A DNA stretch of 64,000 nucleotides from Spirosoma sp. KCTC 42546 (lineage in GTDB: Bacteria > Bacteroidota > Bacteroidia > Cytophagales > Spirosomataceae): contig NZ_CP041360.1 of NCBI RefSeq assembly GCF_006965485.1, positions 3,658,001 through 3,722,000 on the forward strand. Direction: 5' to 3'. A program made the translations under genes and the position numbers. A model generated the notes under the pieces. That model made no database searches. It was not told the origin of the DNA and saw only the letters and a program-made list of their open reading frames with translations. Of this stretch, positions 1 through 8,093 are shown piece by piece. Position 1 is the stretch's first letter. The number at the start of each line of letters is the position of its first letter.

Positions 1-1
1 T

Positions 2-76
2 AACCAGCCTTTCACCGATAAAGTAGCCATTCAAATACTGCTGGCTCCAGGCATCATTTTTGTCTCGTTGATCTAA
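2..76 (+). CDS. possible C-terminal tail of a gene entering from the left edge
   Basis: A frame open from the left edge runs 24 codons and ends at TAA (74-76), followed at once by TGA. Codon choice looks like that of neighbouring genes and the tail is hydrophobic (ends LLAPGIIFVSLI), as in a membrane protein. It is too short to identify, and the opposite strand also stays open here, so coding is uncertain. The remaining bases up to 137 hold nothing I recognise. Confidence 0.25.
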   Translation, partial: NQPFTDKVAIQILLAPGIIFVSLI

Positions 77-137
77 TGAATAGCTAGTACCTCTTGAGCA
101 TACCAGCGCAAAAACTACTTAGATAAAATAGAATAGT

Positions 138-1421
138 CTATAAACTTCCAAAGCGGGCAAACGCCTGTCGTTCCAATTCTTCCTGATGGTCGGGGTGAGC
201 GATGTTGATGAGGGAGCGGGCGCGCTGACGCAGATTTTGCCCGTACAGATTCGCAACCCCAAATTCAGTTACGATGTAGTGAACGTGCGCACGAGTGGTT
301 GTAACCCCCGCACCTTCTTTTAAAAACGGGACAATTTTACTCTGGCCTTTCGTTGTTGTAGAGGCTAGTGCAAAAATTGGCTTGCCGCCCTCCGATAAGC
401 TGGCTCCCCGTACAAAATCCATCTGGCCACCCACTCCTGAATACTGATAGGTTCCGATGGTGTCGGCGCAAACCTGTCCTGTCAGGTCAATTTCGATGGC
501 TGAATTAATAGCAGTCACCTTTGGATTGCGCCGGATGATGGACGTATCGTTGGTAAAGCTGACCTGCTTCATGGCAACGCCAGGATTGTCGTCAATAAAA
601 TCATAGACCCGTTTAGTACCCATCACAAAACAGGAAACAATGCGGTAGGGAAGTATCACTTTATTCTCGCCGGTAATGACCCCCCGCTCTACCAGATCAA
701 TAACCCCATCCGAGAACATTTCGGTATGGATACCCAGCCCCCGGTGATGAATGAGTTCGGCCAGGGTAGCATTTGGGATGCCGCCAATGCCGAGTTGGAG
801 AGTAGCCCCATCATCGACAAGACTGGCTACGTTTTGCCCGATTTTACGATCCAGTGCACTGATCTCACCCGGCCGTACTTCATAGATAGGTTCATCAACC
901 TCAATCGCAGCATGCAGCATCGAAACGGGAATGAGCCCGTCCCCATGCGTGCGGGGTACGCGGGGGTTGATTTGTGCAATTACATAGGTGGCAGCATGGA
1001 TGGCCGCTAATGAAATATCGACCGAAGGGCCCAGCGAACAGAACCCGTGTGCATCTGGGGGAGATACCTGAATCAAGGCCACATCAATCGGCAGGATATT
1101 TCGCTGGAACAACAGAGGGATTTCGCTCAGAAAAATGGGGACGTAATCGCCGATGCCCTGATTGAGTTGCTTCCGCATATTGGCACCAATGAAGAACGAG
1201 TTCGCGCGGAATGAATGGCGGTATTGTTCATCCAGATAGGGCAGGGGGCCTTCGGTATGCATATGGCAAACCTCCACATTGGAAAGTTCCTGTGCACGGG
1301 CCACCATTGCCTTGATGAGTACGTGGGGTGTTTGGGCAACGCTATGGATAAATACGCGGTTGCCCGACTGGATCGCCGAAACGGCTTGCTCTGGACTCGT
1401 AATCGGAAGATGAAAGGACAT
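138..1421 (-). CDS. acetyl-CoA hydrolase/transferase family (CoA-transferase)
   Basis: This is a cytoplasmic CoA-transferase of the acetyl-CoA hydrolase / 4-hydroxybutyrate CoA-transferase family, which moves CoA between carboxylates such as acetate, succinate or butyrate. Visible family signatures are a glycine-rich GIGGIPNATL segment, the SAIEIDLTGQV segment that likely carries the glutamate forming the acyl-enzyme intermediate, GVGGQMDFVRGA, and the C-terminal EFGVANLYG block. The chosen start (MSFHLP) lies 13 codons inside a longer frame. The longer start would fall inside a good Bacteroidota promoter at 1458-1487, so the shorter one is preferred. At about 427 residues the protein has normal family length. 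Acyl specificity cannot be read from the sequence. The gene stands alone. Confidence 0.85.
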   Translation of the reverse strand: MSFHLPITSPEQAVSAIQSGNRVFIHSVAQTPHVLIKAMVARAQELSNVEVCHMHTEGPLPYLDEQYRHSFRANSFFIGANMRKQLNQGIGDYVPIFLSEIPLLFQRNILPIDVALIQVSPPDAHGFCSLGPSVDISLAAIHAATYVIAQINPRVPRTHGDGLIPVSMLHAAIEVDEPIYEVRPGEISALDRKIGQNVASLVDDGATLQLGIGGIPNATLAELIHHRGLGIHTEMFSDGVIDLVERGVITGENKVILPYRIVSCFVMGTKRVYDFIDDNPGVAMKQVSFTNDTSIIRRNPKVTAINSAIEIDLTGQVCADTIGTYQYSGVGGQMDFVRGASLSEGGKPIFALASTTTKGQSKIVPFLKEGAGVTTTRAHVHYIVTEFGVANLYGQNLRQRARSLINIAHPDHQEELERQAFARFGSL

Positions 1422-1457
1422 TGAGTAGATTGGATAGCTACGTAACTTGTAAAACCG

Positions 1458-1487
1458 CAAAAGTAGCCGGTGCAGTATCCCGGCAAA
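1458..1487 (-). promoter_or_regulatory. Bacteroidota-type promoter for the CoA-transferase gene
   Basis: Read on the minus strand, TACTTTTG (1465-1458) matches the -7 consensus TAnnTTTG and TTTG (1487-1484) matches the -33 element, with 18 bases between. Transcription would begin near 1453, leaving a leader of about 30 bases before the ATG at 1421. Confidence 0.6.
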
Positions 1488-1586
1488 TTGATAAGTTTCT
1501 GGCTGGTTAACTGAGTTTAATCAGTGTTTTGTACTAAATGGGTAGTTGGTCAATACTAGCTTTGATCCTAGTGTACATTTAATACC

Positions 1587-2283
1587 ATGAGAACCACGTT
1601 AACGTTCATCATTATCAGTATTGTTAGCCAGATTGTTTACGGCCAACGCACTGAATTTTCACTGCAGGCTGGTTCGGGTTTATTCTCGTTTTACGGGCCC
1701 AGTGCGGTTAATGAAACAAGGCTCGGTATGAGCGGTTCTAGCTACCTGACTAATCCATATGGCCGCAAGAGTGGATTTAGTTATAGTATTGCCGGGCAAT
1801 TTCAGCATTCAACCAAAAATAACTATCTATACGGCGATAGGCTATGAACAGCTAACGAGTCAAGTGGCTATTACGGCAATTGTTGGCGACTTTGGCTATC
1901 CTACACCAGCCAATGGCCAGGGTAACCTACAAAATCAGTATTTAAATCTGAACCCATTTGTCGGAAAGCGATTTGGTAACGAACGGTTTAGTATTGATGC
2001 AACTGTCGGCCTGGATATTGCCGTTGGTTTACTCAGTCGTGAGTTTGGTAAAGTCCAGCCAGAATACCCATTTCTACAAATGTCGGATCAGAGACGCCCG
2101 ATTCCTGACGTCGACTTACGTCCTCGCCTGAACCTGACAGGCTATTACCGGATGTTCGGTTTGAGTGCCGGTTATTCGCATGGGTTATCTAATTATGCCG
2201 GGAAGCAATTGAGTACTGATGCCCTCATTTATGCTCACTTCTGGCGTGTGGGAATTGCGTATCGATTCGGGAAGCATACTTAA
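1587..2283 (+). pseudogene. outer-membrane beta-barrel protein, frameshifted
   Basis: The first frame (1587-1847) begins with a signal peptide (MRTTLTFIIISIVSQIVYGQ) and strand-like segments, then stops at TGA 1845-1847. The second frame continues without a break in sense from about 1819 to TAA 2281-2283. The join lies at a run of five A (1815-1819): dropping one A turns the ending after HSTK into ITIYTAIGYEQL and gives one protein of about 231 residues with alternating beta strands and a terminal aromatic-rich strand (WRVGIAYRF). That is typical of small PorT-like or outer-membrane barrel proteins of Bacteroidota. It may be a true inactivating insertion, a phase-variable homopolymer or a sequencing error. 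Its stop overlaps the convergent beta-glucosidase stop by three bases. Confidence 0.7.
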
Positions 2284-3680
2284 CGGCCGACATTACCCCT
2301 GATTTGTACGTTTGTCAACAACTGCTGAAACCAGCGTCCCGATGCTTTTACGATTCGTTGTTGCGTTCTGAAATCGACATATACCAGGCCAAACCGAGGC
2401 CGATACCCTTCCGCCCATTCAAAGTTGTCCAGAAACGTCCAGGCAAAATAACCATCAACCGGAAATCCATCCTGTTTAGACCGTAACACCTGTTGCAGGT
2501 AATTCTGGTGGTAATTAACCCGGGCAATGTCGTTTACTTCTCCTCGTTCAACCCGATCATAAAAGGCGGCTCCGCTTTCGGTTATGTAGATTTTCTTGAT
2601 GCCTTCGTACTGCGCAAACTGTTGTATGATCCGGTACATGCTTTCGGGGTAAACTTCCCAGCCCATCTCGGTAATGGTCTGCACATTGCGCCGGAGGGGC
2701 GACACATCTTTGGCCCACAGGTACGGCATGAAATAAGATTGCTCCACCACCGCCCGGAAATAGTGTTGTAGGCCAACGAAATCAAAATCGAAGGCGAGCC
2801 GTTCCATATCCCCAGGTTTAGCCACTTTTTTCGCAATACCTGCCAGGAAAGGTAGCTCTTTCGTTGGATAACCCAATCCCAGCGCAGGCTCAATAAAGAG
2901 CCGGTTCATGAGCGCATCCACGCGGGCGGCTGCCGCCTGATCGCTGGGGGTAAATGGATCGATGGGCGAGCAGGAAAAGGTTGTACCCACCAGCGCATCG
3001 GGCACGTTCTGTCTAACGATACGTCCGCCTTCGGCCTGTGCCAGGGCAGTATGATGAATAACCGGGAGCAGATTCCGGAAACTCCGCCGACCGGGTGCGT
3101 GCTGACCCGTAAAATAACCCAGTACAGAAAACGCCAGTGGCTCGTTCAGAATAATCCAGTGCTTCACCTTGTGGCCAAAGGATTTGGTACAAACGTCGGC
3201 AAAGTCAGCGAACCAGTCCACTATTTTTCGATTGGGCCAGCCCCCTTTCAGTTCAAGCGCATGGGGTAAATCCCAATGGTAGAGCGTGATCCAGGGGGTA
3301 ATACCCAACTGAAGACAGTGGTCGATAAGTCGGTCATAAAAAGCAATCCCGGCTTCATTGATACGCCCGCCATGCATCGGACCAATGCCCTCGGGCAGAA
3401 TCCTTGACCACGATATGGAAAAGCGGAAGGCATTGAATCCTAGTTCTTTATGCAGCAGGAGGTCGGATTCGTAGCGGTCGTAGAATTCGCAGGCTACATC
3501 GGCTGTTTCGCCGGTTTTGATTTTGCCTTTCTGGCGACTGAAGGTATCCCAAACGCAGGGTGTCCGCCCATCGCGGTCAACAGCGCCTTCAATTTGGTAA
3601 GCTGCGGTAGCTGTTCCCCATACAAAATCAGGGCCGAACGAACTGTGGTCAAAAGGTAACGAATCAGGCTGGTTTATCAA
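2280..3680 (-). CDS. bglB: GH1 beta-glucosidase
   Basis: A glycoside hydrolase family 1 enzyme of 466 residues, the usual length, which hydrolyses beta-linked glucosides (cellobiose-like) with retention. Diagnostic features in order are the N-terminal FVWGTATAAYQIEGA signature, FRFSISWSRILPEG, the acid/base glutamate in ILNEP (E180) and the nucleophile in ITESG (E368). ITESG replaces the commoner ITENG, but the glutamate is kept. The tail contains FAWTFLDNFEWAEGY, the aglycone-side WxxxDNFEW motif. There is no signal peptide, so it acts in the cytoplasm on imported sugars. A TACTTTTG box lies just upstream. The symbol is by family analogy only. Confidence 0.93.
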   Translation of the reverse strand: MINQPDSLPFDHSSFGPDFVWGTATAAYQIEGAVDRDGRTPCVWDTFSRQKGKIKTGETADVACEFYDRYESDLLLHKELGFNAFRFSISWSRILPEGIGPMHGGRINEAGIAFYDRLIDHCLQLGITPWITLYHWDLPHALELKGGWPNRKIVDWFADFADVCTKSFGHKVKHWIILNEPLAFSVLGYFTGQHAPGRRSFRNLLPVIHHTALAQAEGGRIVRQNVPDALVGTTFSCSPIDPFTPSDQAAAARVDALMNRLFIEPALGLGYPTKELPFLAGIAKKVAKPGDMERLAFDFDFVGLQHYFRAVVEQSYFMPYLWAKDVSPLRRNVQTITEMGWEVYPESMYRIIQQFAQYEGIKKIYITESGAAFYDRVERGEVNDIARVNYHQNYLQQVLRSKQDGFPVDGYFAWTFLDNFEWAEGYRPRFGLVYVDFRTQQRIVKASGRWFQQLLTNVQIRGNVGR

Positions 3681-3704
3681 CTGGTTGAGCGGCTATCTTG
3701 AACG

Positions 3705-3731
3705 CAAAAGTACCGCCTTCCTGAACGCAAA
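3705..3731 (-). promoter_or_regulatory. probable promoter for the beta-glucosidase gene
   Basis: On the minus strand TACTTTTG (3712-3705) is a perfect TAnnTTTG -7 box. A TTTG (3731-3728) lies only 15 bases upstream, shorter than usual. The predicted start of transcription is about 20 bases ahead of the ATG. Confidence 0.45.
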
Positions 3732-3791
3732 ATTCCCCAACCCGATAATTTAACATACCGGATTGGGGAGGCACTTCGTAATCTGGTGGGA

Positions 3792-4196
3792 TTAGCCCCG
3801 GCGACCATAAGGGCCAGGTTGATTTCGGTTATACCGATTCGGTTGCTGAGCGGCAAACAGCCTGTCGCGTTGCGATGATGTTAGCACGGCCAGCATATCC
3901 TGACGTTTGCGTAACTGGAGTTGACGCAGGGCATCGGGCGTCATACGGGAGGTTGCAAAGATGCGGTCGTAATTATCTTCGATCTTATGCAATTGCTTTT
4001 CCTGCCTGCGAGACAAACCGACAATGGCGTCGATACGATCTATTTTAATGTCATCCTGATACTGGTCGCGGTCGTAGCGAGAGCCACCGTATTGAGGAGG
4101 GCGATTGTCAAATGGTTTTGAATAAACGCCTTGAGCAAAAGAAACCGTAGTTGCTAAGCTGAATAAGGTGAGGGCGGTTGCAAGTATCTTTTTCAT
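3792..4196 (-). CDS. small secreted protein, paralogue A (Spy/CpxP-like helical)
   Basis: A 134-residue protein with a clear signal peptide (cleavage after FAQ near residue 21). The mature part is charged and helical: LSRRQEKQLHKIEDNYDRI, then an Arg/Lys/Gln-rich helix with MLAVLTSSQRDRLFAAQ, and a flexible tail ending PYGRRG. The pattern resembles LTxxQ periplasmic helical proteins (Spy/CpxP), but I cannot name the family firmly. It is clearly paralogous to the next gene (4504-4950), with which it shares the signal peptide, the GVYSKPFDN stretch, the LSRRQEK helix, the QRxxLFAAQ helix and the PYGRRG end. The upstream regions are also duplicated. Function is unknown; a periplasmic or surface role is inferred from the signal peptide. 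Confidence 0.8.
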   Translation of the reverse strand: MKKILATALTLFSLATTVSFAQGVYSKPFDNRPPQYGGSRYDRDQYQDDIKIDRIDAIVGLSRRQEKQLHKIEDNYDRIFATSRMTPDALRQLQLRKRQDMLAVLTSSQRDRLFAAQQPNRYNRNQPGPYGRRG

Positions 4197-4335
4197 GATC
4201 AGTTGTGTTTAGTTGTTTTGTTCGTAACTGATTCTTAGAAGCGAATCGATTACAAGCGTTTAATCAGGGTATAGGCCCATCTGGCTGAATGCCAGTTTTG
4301 GGATGTTGAAACCGGTAAAATCAGAACTGAATGCC
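4197..4335 (-). repeat. duplicated leader, copy A
   Basis: About 140 bases upstream of paralogue A align with the region upstream of paralogue B (4951-5095). Shared blocks in order include ACTGATTCTTAGAAGCGAA, AGCGTTTAAT, CTGAATGCCAGTTT and TTGAA-CCGGTA-AATCAG. Conservation outside the coding part suggests the promoter or leader was duplicated with the gene. Confidence 0.7.
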
Positions 4336-4425
4336 ATAGTTTTTTTCGATACTATGGATACAGTTCAGGACTGAAACCAGGTGGACGTGTATGGCCGCAG
4401 ACGCGTGGATGTTCCGTAGAATAAA

Positions 4426-4494
4426 ACCTCATTCAGTAAAACGACATACGCCATATCCTGGAGATATGGCGTATGTCGTTTTACTGAATGAGGT
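4426..4494 (-). terminator. 32-bp perfect hairpin downstream of paralogue B
   Basis: The arms 4426-4457 and 4463-4494 are perfect reverse complements of 32 bases around the 5-base loop CTGGA. The hairpin begins ten bases past the stop of the minus-strand gene 4504-4950. It has no strong U tract, so it could be a terminator, an mRNA 3' stabiliser or a palindromic element. Confidence 0.65.
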
Positions 4495-4503
4495 CAGGCT
4501 GGA

Positions 4504-4950
4504 TTAGCCCCGGCGTCCGTAAGGAACGTTCGGCTGGTTTTTGTTATAACGATTGGTTGGCTGATACTGAGCGGCAAACAGCTGATTTCGTTGTGGTACC
4601 GTTAAGACCGCCAGCGTTTCCTGACGTTTACGAGCCAGTAGCTCCCGTTTGATATCGGCTGATTGACGAGGATTGGCCAGAAGTCGGTCGTATACGTTAT
4701 CAATCTTACGAATGTCTTTCTCCTGCCGACGGGATAAGTTTACCAGCGCATTCAGTTGATCAACGGTTAGATCGCCTTGAAACGGGGTATTGTTGGTATA
4801 TTGGGGATGCTGGTCGTAGGAAGCATTCCGGGGAGACTGGACCCGACCTGGACGATTGTTGTCGAACGGTTTTGAATAAACACCCTGAGCGAAGGTAACT
4901 GTAGTAGCCAGGCTGAACAGGGCAATAGCGGAAATGAGTGTCGTTTTCAT
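4504..4950 (-). CDS. small secreted protein, paralogue B (Spy/CpxP-like helical)
   Basis: A 148-residue tandem paralogue of the gene at 3792-4196. The signal peptide ends at FAQ, followed by GVYSKPFDN, then a Pro/Gln/Asn-rich spacer about 12 residues longer than in copy A. Next come LTVDQLNALVNLSRRQEKD and the RKRQETLAVLTVPQRNQLFAAQ-type helix (two blocks), and the tail ends PYGRRG. It is secreted to the periplasm or surface; the biological role is unknown. Both copies point the same way and are separated by the 69-base hairpin and about 140 bases of duplicated leader, which suggests a tandem duplication of gene plus promoter. The leader of this copy overlaps the 3' end of the symporter-like gene. 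Confidence 0.8.
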   Translation of the reverse strand: MKTTLISAIALFSLATTVTFAQGVYSKPFDNNRPGRVQSPRNASYDQHPQYTNNTPFQGDLTVDQLNALVNLSRRQEKDIRKIDNVYDRLLANPRQSADIKRELLARKRQETLAVLTVPQRNQLFAAQYQPTNRYNKNQPNVPYGRRG

Positions 4951-5095
4951 AATCAGTAGTTGTTTAGTTGTGCGTTACTGATTCTTAGAAGCGAACCGCT
5001 CACCAGCGTTTAATCTGGCTTTATGCCCACTTTACTGAATGCCAGTTTGTACATATTGAACCCGGTAGAATCAGGCCTGAGTGCCGTTTGTTTTT
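4951..5095 (-). repeat. duplicated leader, copy B
   Basis: Counterpart of copy A (4197-4335), upstream of paralogue B. The similarity continues to about 5095 and so covers the last codons and stop (5071-5073) of the symporter-like gene. The end of that gene may therefore have been formed or replaced by the duplication. Confidence 0.6.
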
Positions 5096-6084
5096 TCGAG
5101 CTGTCTGGCCATAGACTGGGCTATAATGCTGGCCACGATCAATTGGAGGGCATGGAAGATCATAATCGGGAGTAGTACAACGCCCGCCATACTTCCTGGA
5201 AACAGCACATTTGCCATTACACTCCCCTGCACCAGCGATTTCTTGGAGCCACAGAACAACGCTGTAATGCGGTCCTCGCGATTAAAATTCAGGAACCGGC
5301 TGAGAAGGGTAATCATCCCAAAAATTAGAAAGAATAAACCCAGCATCAGTGCGGCCAGCCAGAGCAAATCATCCACAGAAATCTTCTCGAATGAGTGAAG
5401 TGCAAATGATTCGCAGAAGGCGGTGTATACGATGAGGAGAATTGTGAACTGATCGAAATACCGAAGCGCTGTTTTGTAACGGGCAGCCAGCCAACCCAAT
5501 CGCTGATTCAGTAAAAGACCCAATATAACGGGCAGAATAACCTGTAGCGTCAATTTCCAGATTACACCCGCCAGGTCGTATTGTCCGGTCGTCGCGACTA
5601 CTAAATAGCTCATCCAGAGTGGGGTAATGAATACGCCAATCAGACTTGAAATACTGGCGTTGAAAATAGCCGCCGGAATATTGCCTCCCGCAATTGACAC
5701 CATCACCACCGCCGACGAAACCGTTGACGGCAGAGCGGCAACATAAAAAATCCCCAGCCATAAGAGCTCCGTATCGGGCGTGAGCAGCAGCGAGCGGGCG
5801 ACTAATACAACCGCTGGGAATACCACGAATGTAGTGAGATGGATAACCAAATGGAGCCGGTAATTACGTAATCCTTCACGCAACTGGCTAAAATTCAGTT
5901 TCAATCCATAAAAGAAAAAAATTAGGGAAACGCCGTAAGTGGCAAGGGAAGATAATGAGAAGAGACCTTTCTGAATACCCGGTTCAGGCCAGAGCTTGGC
6001 TAACCCAATCATGCCCAATAAAGCGAGAATAAACCAGTCGAGCCCAACGCGGGTAAGAAGGGAACTTAGAGATGTTTTTGCCAT
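5071..6084 (-). CDS. bile acid:sodium symporter-like carrier (YfeH/SBF-like)
   Basis: A polytopic inner-membrane protein of 337 residues with about ten hydrophobic segments, of the SBF-like (YfeH) branch of the bile acid:sodium symporter superfamily. The crossover-helix signature AALPSTVSSAVVM followed by AGGNIPAAIFNASISS is clear, as is the N-terminal FYGLKLNFSQLREGL segment. These carriers move organic anions with sodium; the substrate here cannot be predicted. The C-terminus is charged (ARQLEKTNG). It is followed closely on the same strand by the paralogue pair. Its last codons lie within the duplicated leader described above. The start gives a short cytoplasmic lead before the first helix, as in relatives. 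Confidence 0.88.
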   Translation of the reverse strand: MAKTSLSSLLTRVGLDWFILALLGMIGLAKLWPEPGIQKGLFSLSSLATYGVSLIFFFYGLKLNFSQLREGLRNYRLHLVIHLTTFVVFPAVVLVARSLLLTPDTELLWLGIFYVAALPSTVSSAVVMVSIAGGNIPAAIFNASISSLIGVFITPLWMSYLVVATTGQYDLAGVIWKLTLQVILPVILGLLLNQRLGWLAARYKTALRYFDQFTILLIVYTAFCESFALHSFEKISVDDLLWLAALMLGLFFLIFGMITLLSRFLNFNREDRITALFCGSKKSLVQGSVMANVLFPGSMAGVVLLPIMIFHALQLIVASIIAQSMARQLEKTNGTQA

Positions 6085-6110
6085 ACGTAAACATACTGTG
6101 TAGAATAAAC

Positions 6111-6149
6111 TTTTCGACAGGATGAACAGGACGACAATCCTGCCGAAAA
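6111..6149 (-). terminator. hairpin after the AraC regulator gene
   Basis: TTTTCGACAGGAT (6111-6123) pairs with ATCCTGCCGAAAA (6137-6149) with one mismatch and a 13-base loop. It lies 15 bases past the stop of the AraC gene and before the symporter-like gene, so it likely separates the two transcripts. Confidence 0.5.
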
Positions 6150-6164
6150 CTTATCCTATATCAT

Positions 6165-6995
6165 TCAATAAAACTTGCCGGATTTGCTGATACATACGCC
6201 ACCGGTGGCTATTTGTTTAAGAAACTTGCGTGGGCTGATGCCGAGAAAGTAGGTAAAGTCTTTGATGAGGTGGCTATGGTCATAATAGCCAAAAGTAAGC
6301 ACAAGATCGTGCCAGTCAATGGTTGTTGGGGGCTGTTGATAAAGAAAGTGAAGCACTTTTTTGAAGCGAAGAAAACGACTAAGCTCTTTAGCTGAATAGC
6401 CTAAATACGTCTGAAAATGCGTCTGGATACGCCGGGTGGACACCTGATTTGTTTGAGCTAATAACTTTACGGGGTCCAGCGCCAAGTTTTTAAAATAGTT
6501 AACGCTGTCCAGTAGAGACAATGCGCCTGCTTCTGAGGGCTTGACAAACGTAAGCGCATAATCGGTTAATAACTCAAGCCTATCCTCTTGTTTCTGCATA
6601 CCCGAAAGTTGGCTCCAAAGGTCTTGAAAACAGGATTTATCAAGCAGAATGTCAGGATCATATAACTCACCCGGTTTAAGCTGCTGCATGGGTACGCCCA
6701 AAAGACGATAGAAGCCATTGAGCGTAAAGTTCACAACAATAACATCTGCACCCGGCGGCAATGTATACGTCAGCATCTTTTGTAAGGGCCCAAGTACGGC
6801 TGTCTGATGAATAGTATGGTGGTTGTCTCCAAGGGAAAACGGTACATCAGGACCAAAATTGACAATCAGCAAAAGCTCATAATTGGGAAGCAACTGCTGC
6901 TGAATCGCAGGTTCTGATTTGTCAAGCTGAACACTGTAAAAATGACTAAATACCGTAGCCAGGCGTTCATCGGCTTCTACCAGTTGGCTGTTCAT
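6165..6995 (-). CDS. AraC family transcriptional regulator
   Basis: A 276-residue protein with an N-terminal effector/cupin-like region (about residues 1-165) containing a LPPGADVIVVNFTLNGFYRLLG strand pattern (two blocks). The C-terminal AraC DNA-binding domain has two helix-turn-helix units: around TRRIQTHFQTYLGYSAKELS, and the second marked by FGYYDHSHLIKDFTYFLG then SPRKFLKQ, the standard AraC signature. It is divergent from the NmrA-type oxidoreductase gene with only 105 bases between the starts. It probably responds to a small molecule and controls that gene and itself. A TACGTTTG box on the minus strand at 7101-7094 could be its -7 element, but no matching -33 box is in place. Confidence 0.88.
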   Translation of the reverse strand: MNSQLVEADERLATVFSHFYSVQLDKSEPAIQQQLLPNYELLLIVNFGPDVPFSLGDNHHTIHQTAVLGPLQKMLTYTLPPGADVIVVNFTLNGFYRLLGVPMQQLKPGELYDPDILLDKSCFQDLWSQLSGMQKQEDRLELLTDYALTFVKPSEAGALSLLDSVNYFKNLALDPVKLLAQTNQVSTRRIQTHFQTYLGYSAKELSRFLRFKKVLHFLYQQPPTTIDWHDLVLTFGYYDHSHLIKDFTYFLGISPRKFLKQIATGGVCISKSGKFY

Positions 6996-7100
6996 GAATA
7001 ATGCCGTTTCGTTTTCTTACAATTTTTGGGAGTCGCACTGGTAGACCTTTGTCTTACAAACCAGCCAGAAACCGGCAAACCTTACTAAAAAGACAAACGT

Positions 7101-8009
7101 ATGAATACGACCGCAAATTCCATATCACCGCCCTCCGGTGCGAAAACACCAACCCTACTCATCACCGGCGCAACGGGTAGCATTGGTGCCGAACTCACCA
7201 AACTACTAGCCGACCAGGGGGTGCCGTTTCGGGCCATGGTTCGGTCACCTAAAGATGCCCAGATGCTGGCTGCGCTTCCGGGTGCTGACGTTAGTTCAGG
7301 AGATTTTAATGACGCTGGCTCGTTAGCTACGGCTTTGCAGGGAATTGAGCGGGCATTTCTGCTAACTAATTCATCGGAACAGGCCGAAAAACAGCAACTT
7401 GATTTTGTTGCCGAAGCTCAGCGAGCTGGGGTTCAACATATCGTAAAGCTATCGCAATTTGCGGCTGATGCCAATTCGCCGGTACGTTTCCTGCGTTACC
7501 ATGCGGTTGTTGAGCTGGCTATCCGGGAATCAGGCATGGCGTTTACGTTCCTGCGCCCAAATCTGTTTATGCAGGGGCTATTAGGTTTTCGATCGTCGAT
7601 TGTTGAGCAGGGTAACTTCTTTGCTGCTGTTGGTGATGCCACCATCAGCCTTGTCGATGTACGCGATATTGCGGCTGTTGCGGCTGCGGCTCTGGTCGAA
7701 CCCGGCCATGAAGGAAAAATTTATACGCTAACTGGTCCACAGGCACTAACGCATGCTGAAATAGCGGATGAACTCTCAAAAGCGGTAGGACGTCAGATTA
7801 CGTTTATTGATGTTCCTCCAGCCGCTATGCGGGCAGCGTTGGCTGGAGTAGGGTTTCCCGACTGGCAAGCCGATGGATTGATTGAAGACTATGCCCACTA
7901 CAGTCGGAATGAAGCGTCGGCGATTGAGGCTGGGGTAGAAGATGCTACGGGTAAACTCCCCAGAAATTTTGCCGATTTCGCCAGGGATTATGCGTCTTAT
8001 TTTGTTTAA
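7101..8009 (+). CDS. NmrA family NAD(P)-binding oxidoreductase
   Basis: A 302-residue atypical short-chain dehydrogenase of the NmrA / NAD(P)H azoreductase type. The N-terminal Rossmann motif is LLITGATGSIGAELTKLL (GxxGxxG), preceded by an unusually long Ser/Pro/Thr tail. Further features are a typical SGDFNDAGSLATAL segment, the catalytic-side KLSQFAADANSPVRFLRYH block, and FLRPNLFMQGLL. These enzymes reduce quinones or azo compounds or act as redox sensors that bind NADP. It is divergently transcribed from an AraC regulator, the common arrangement for an inducible detoxification oxidoreductase. The stop is followed directly by a CACAGAG-type inverted repeat that may end transcription from both sides. 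Confidence 0.88.
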   Translation: MNTTANSISPPSGAKTPTLLITGATGSIGAELTKLLADQGVPFRAMVRSPKDAQMLAALPGADVSSGDFNDAGSLATALQGIERAFLLTNSSEQAEKQQLDFVAEAQRAGVQHIVKLSQFAADANSPVRFLRYHAVVELAIRESGMAFTFLRPNLFMQGLLGFRSSIVEQGNFFAAVGDATISLVDVRDIAAVAAAALVEPGHEGKIYTLTGPQALTHAEIADELSKAVGRQITFIDVPPAAMRAALAGVGFPDWQADGLIEDYAHYSRNEASAIEAGVEDATGKLPRNFADFARDYASYFV

Positions 8010-8079
8010 ACACAGAGACACAGTGTACACAGAAACTTAAACCCTATTTTCAATTTCTGTGTACGCTGTGTCTCTGTGT
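8010..8079. repeat. CACAGAG-type inverted repeat, copy 1
   Basis: The arms 8010-8035 and 8054-8079 (26 bases, one mismatch) flank an 18-base loop. They are built from the words ACACAGAGACACAG and TACACAGAAA. The element begins one base after the NmrA stop and ends 14 bases before the convergent glutaminyl cyclase stop. Confidence 0.85.
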
Positions 8080-8093
8080 CTAACTTTCTTACG

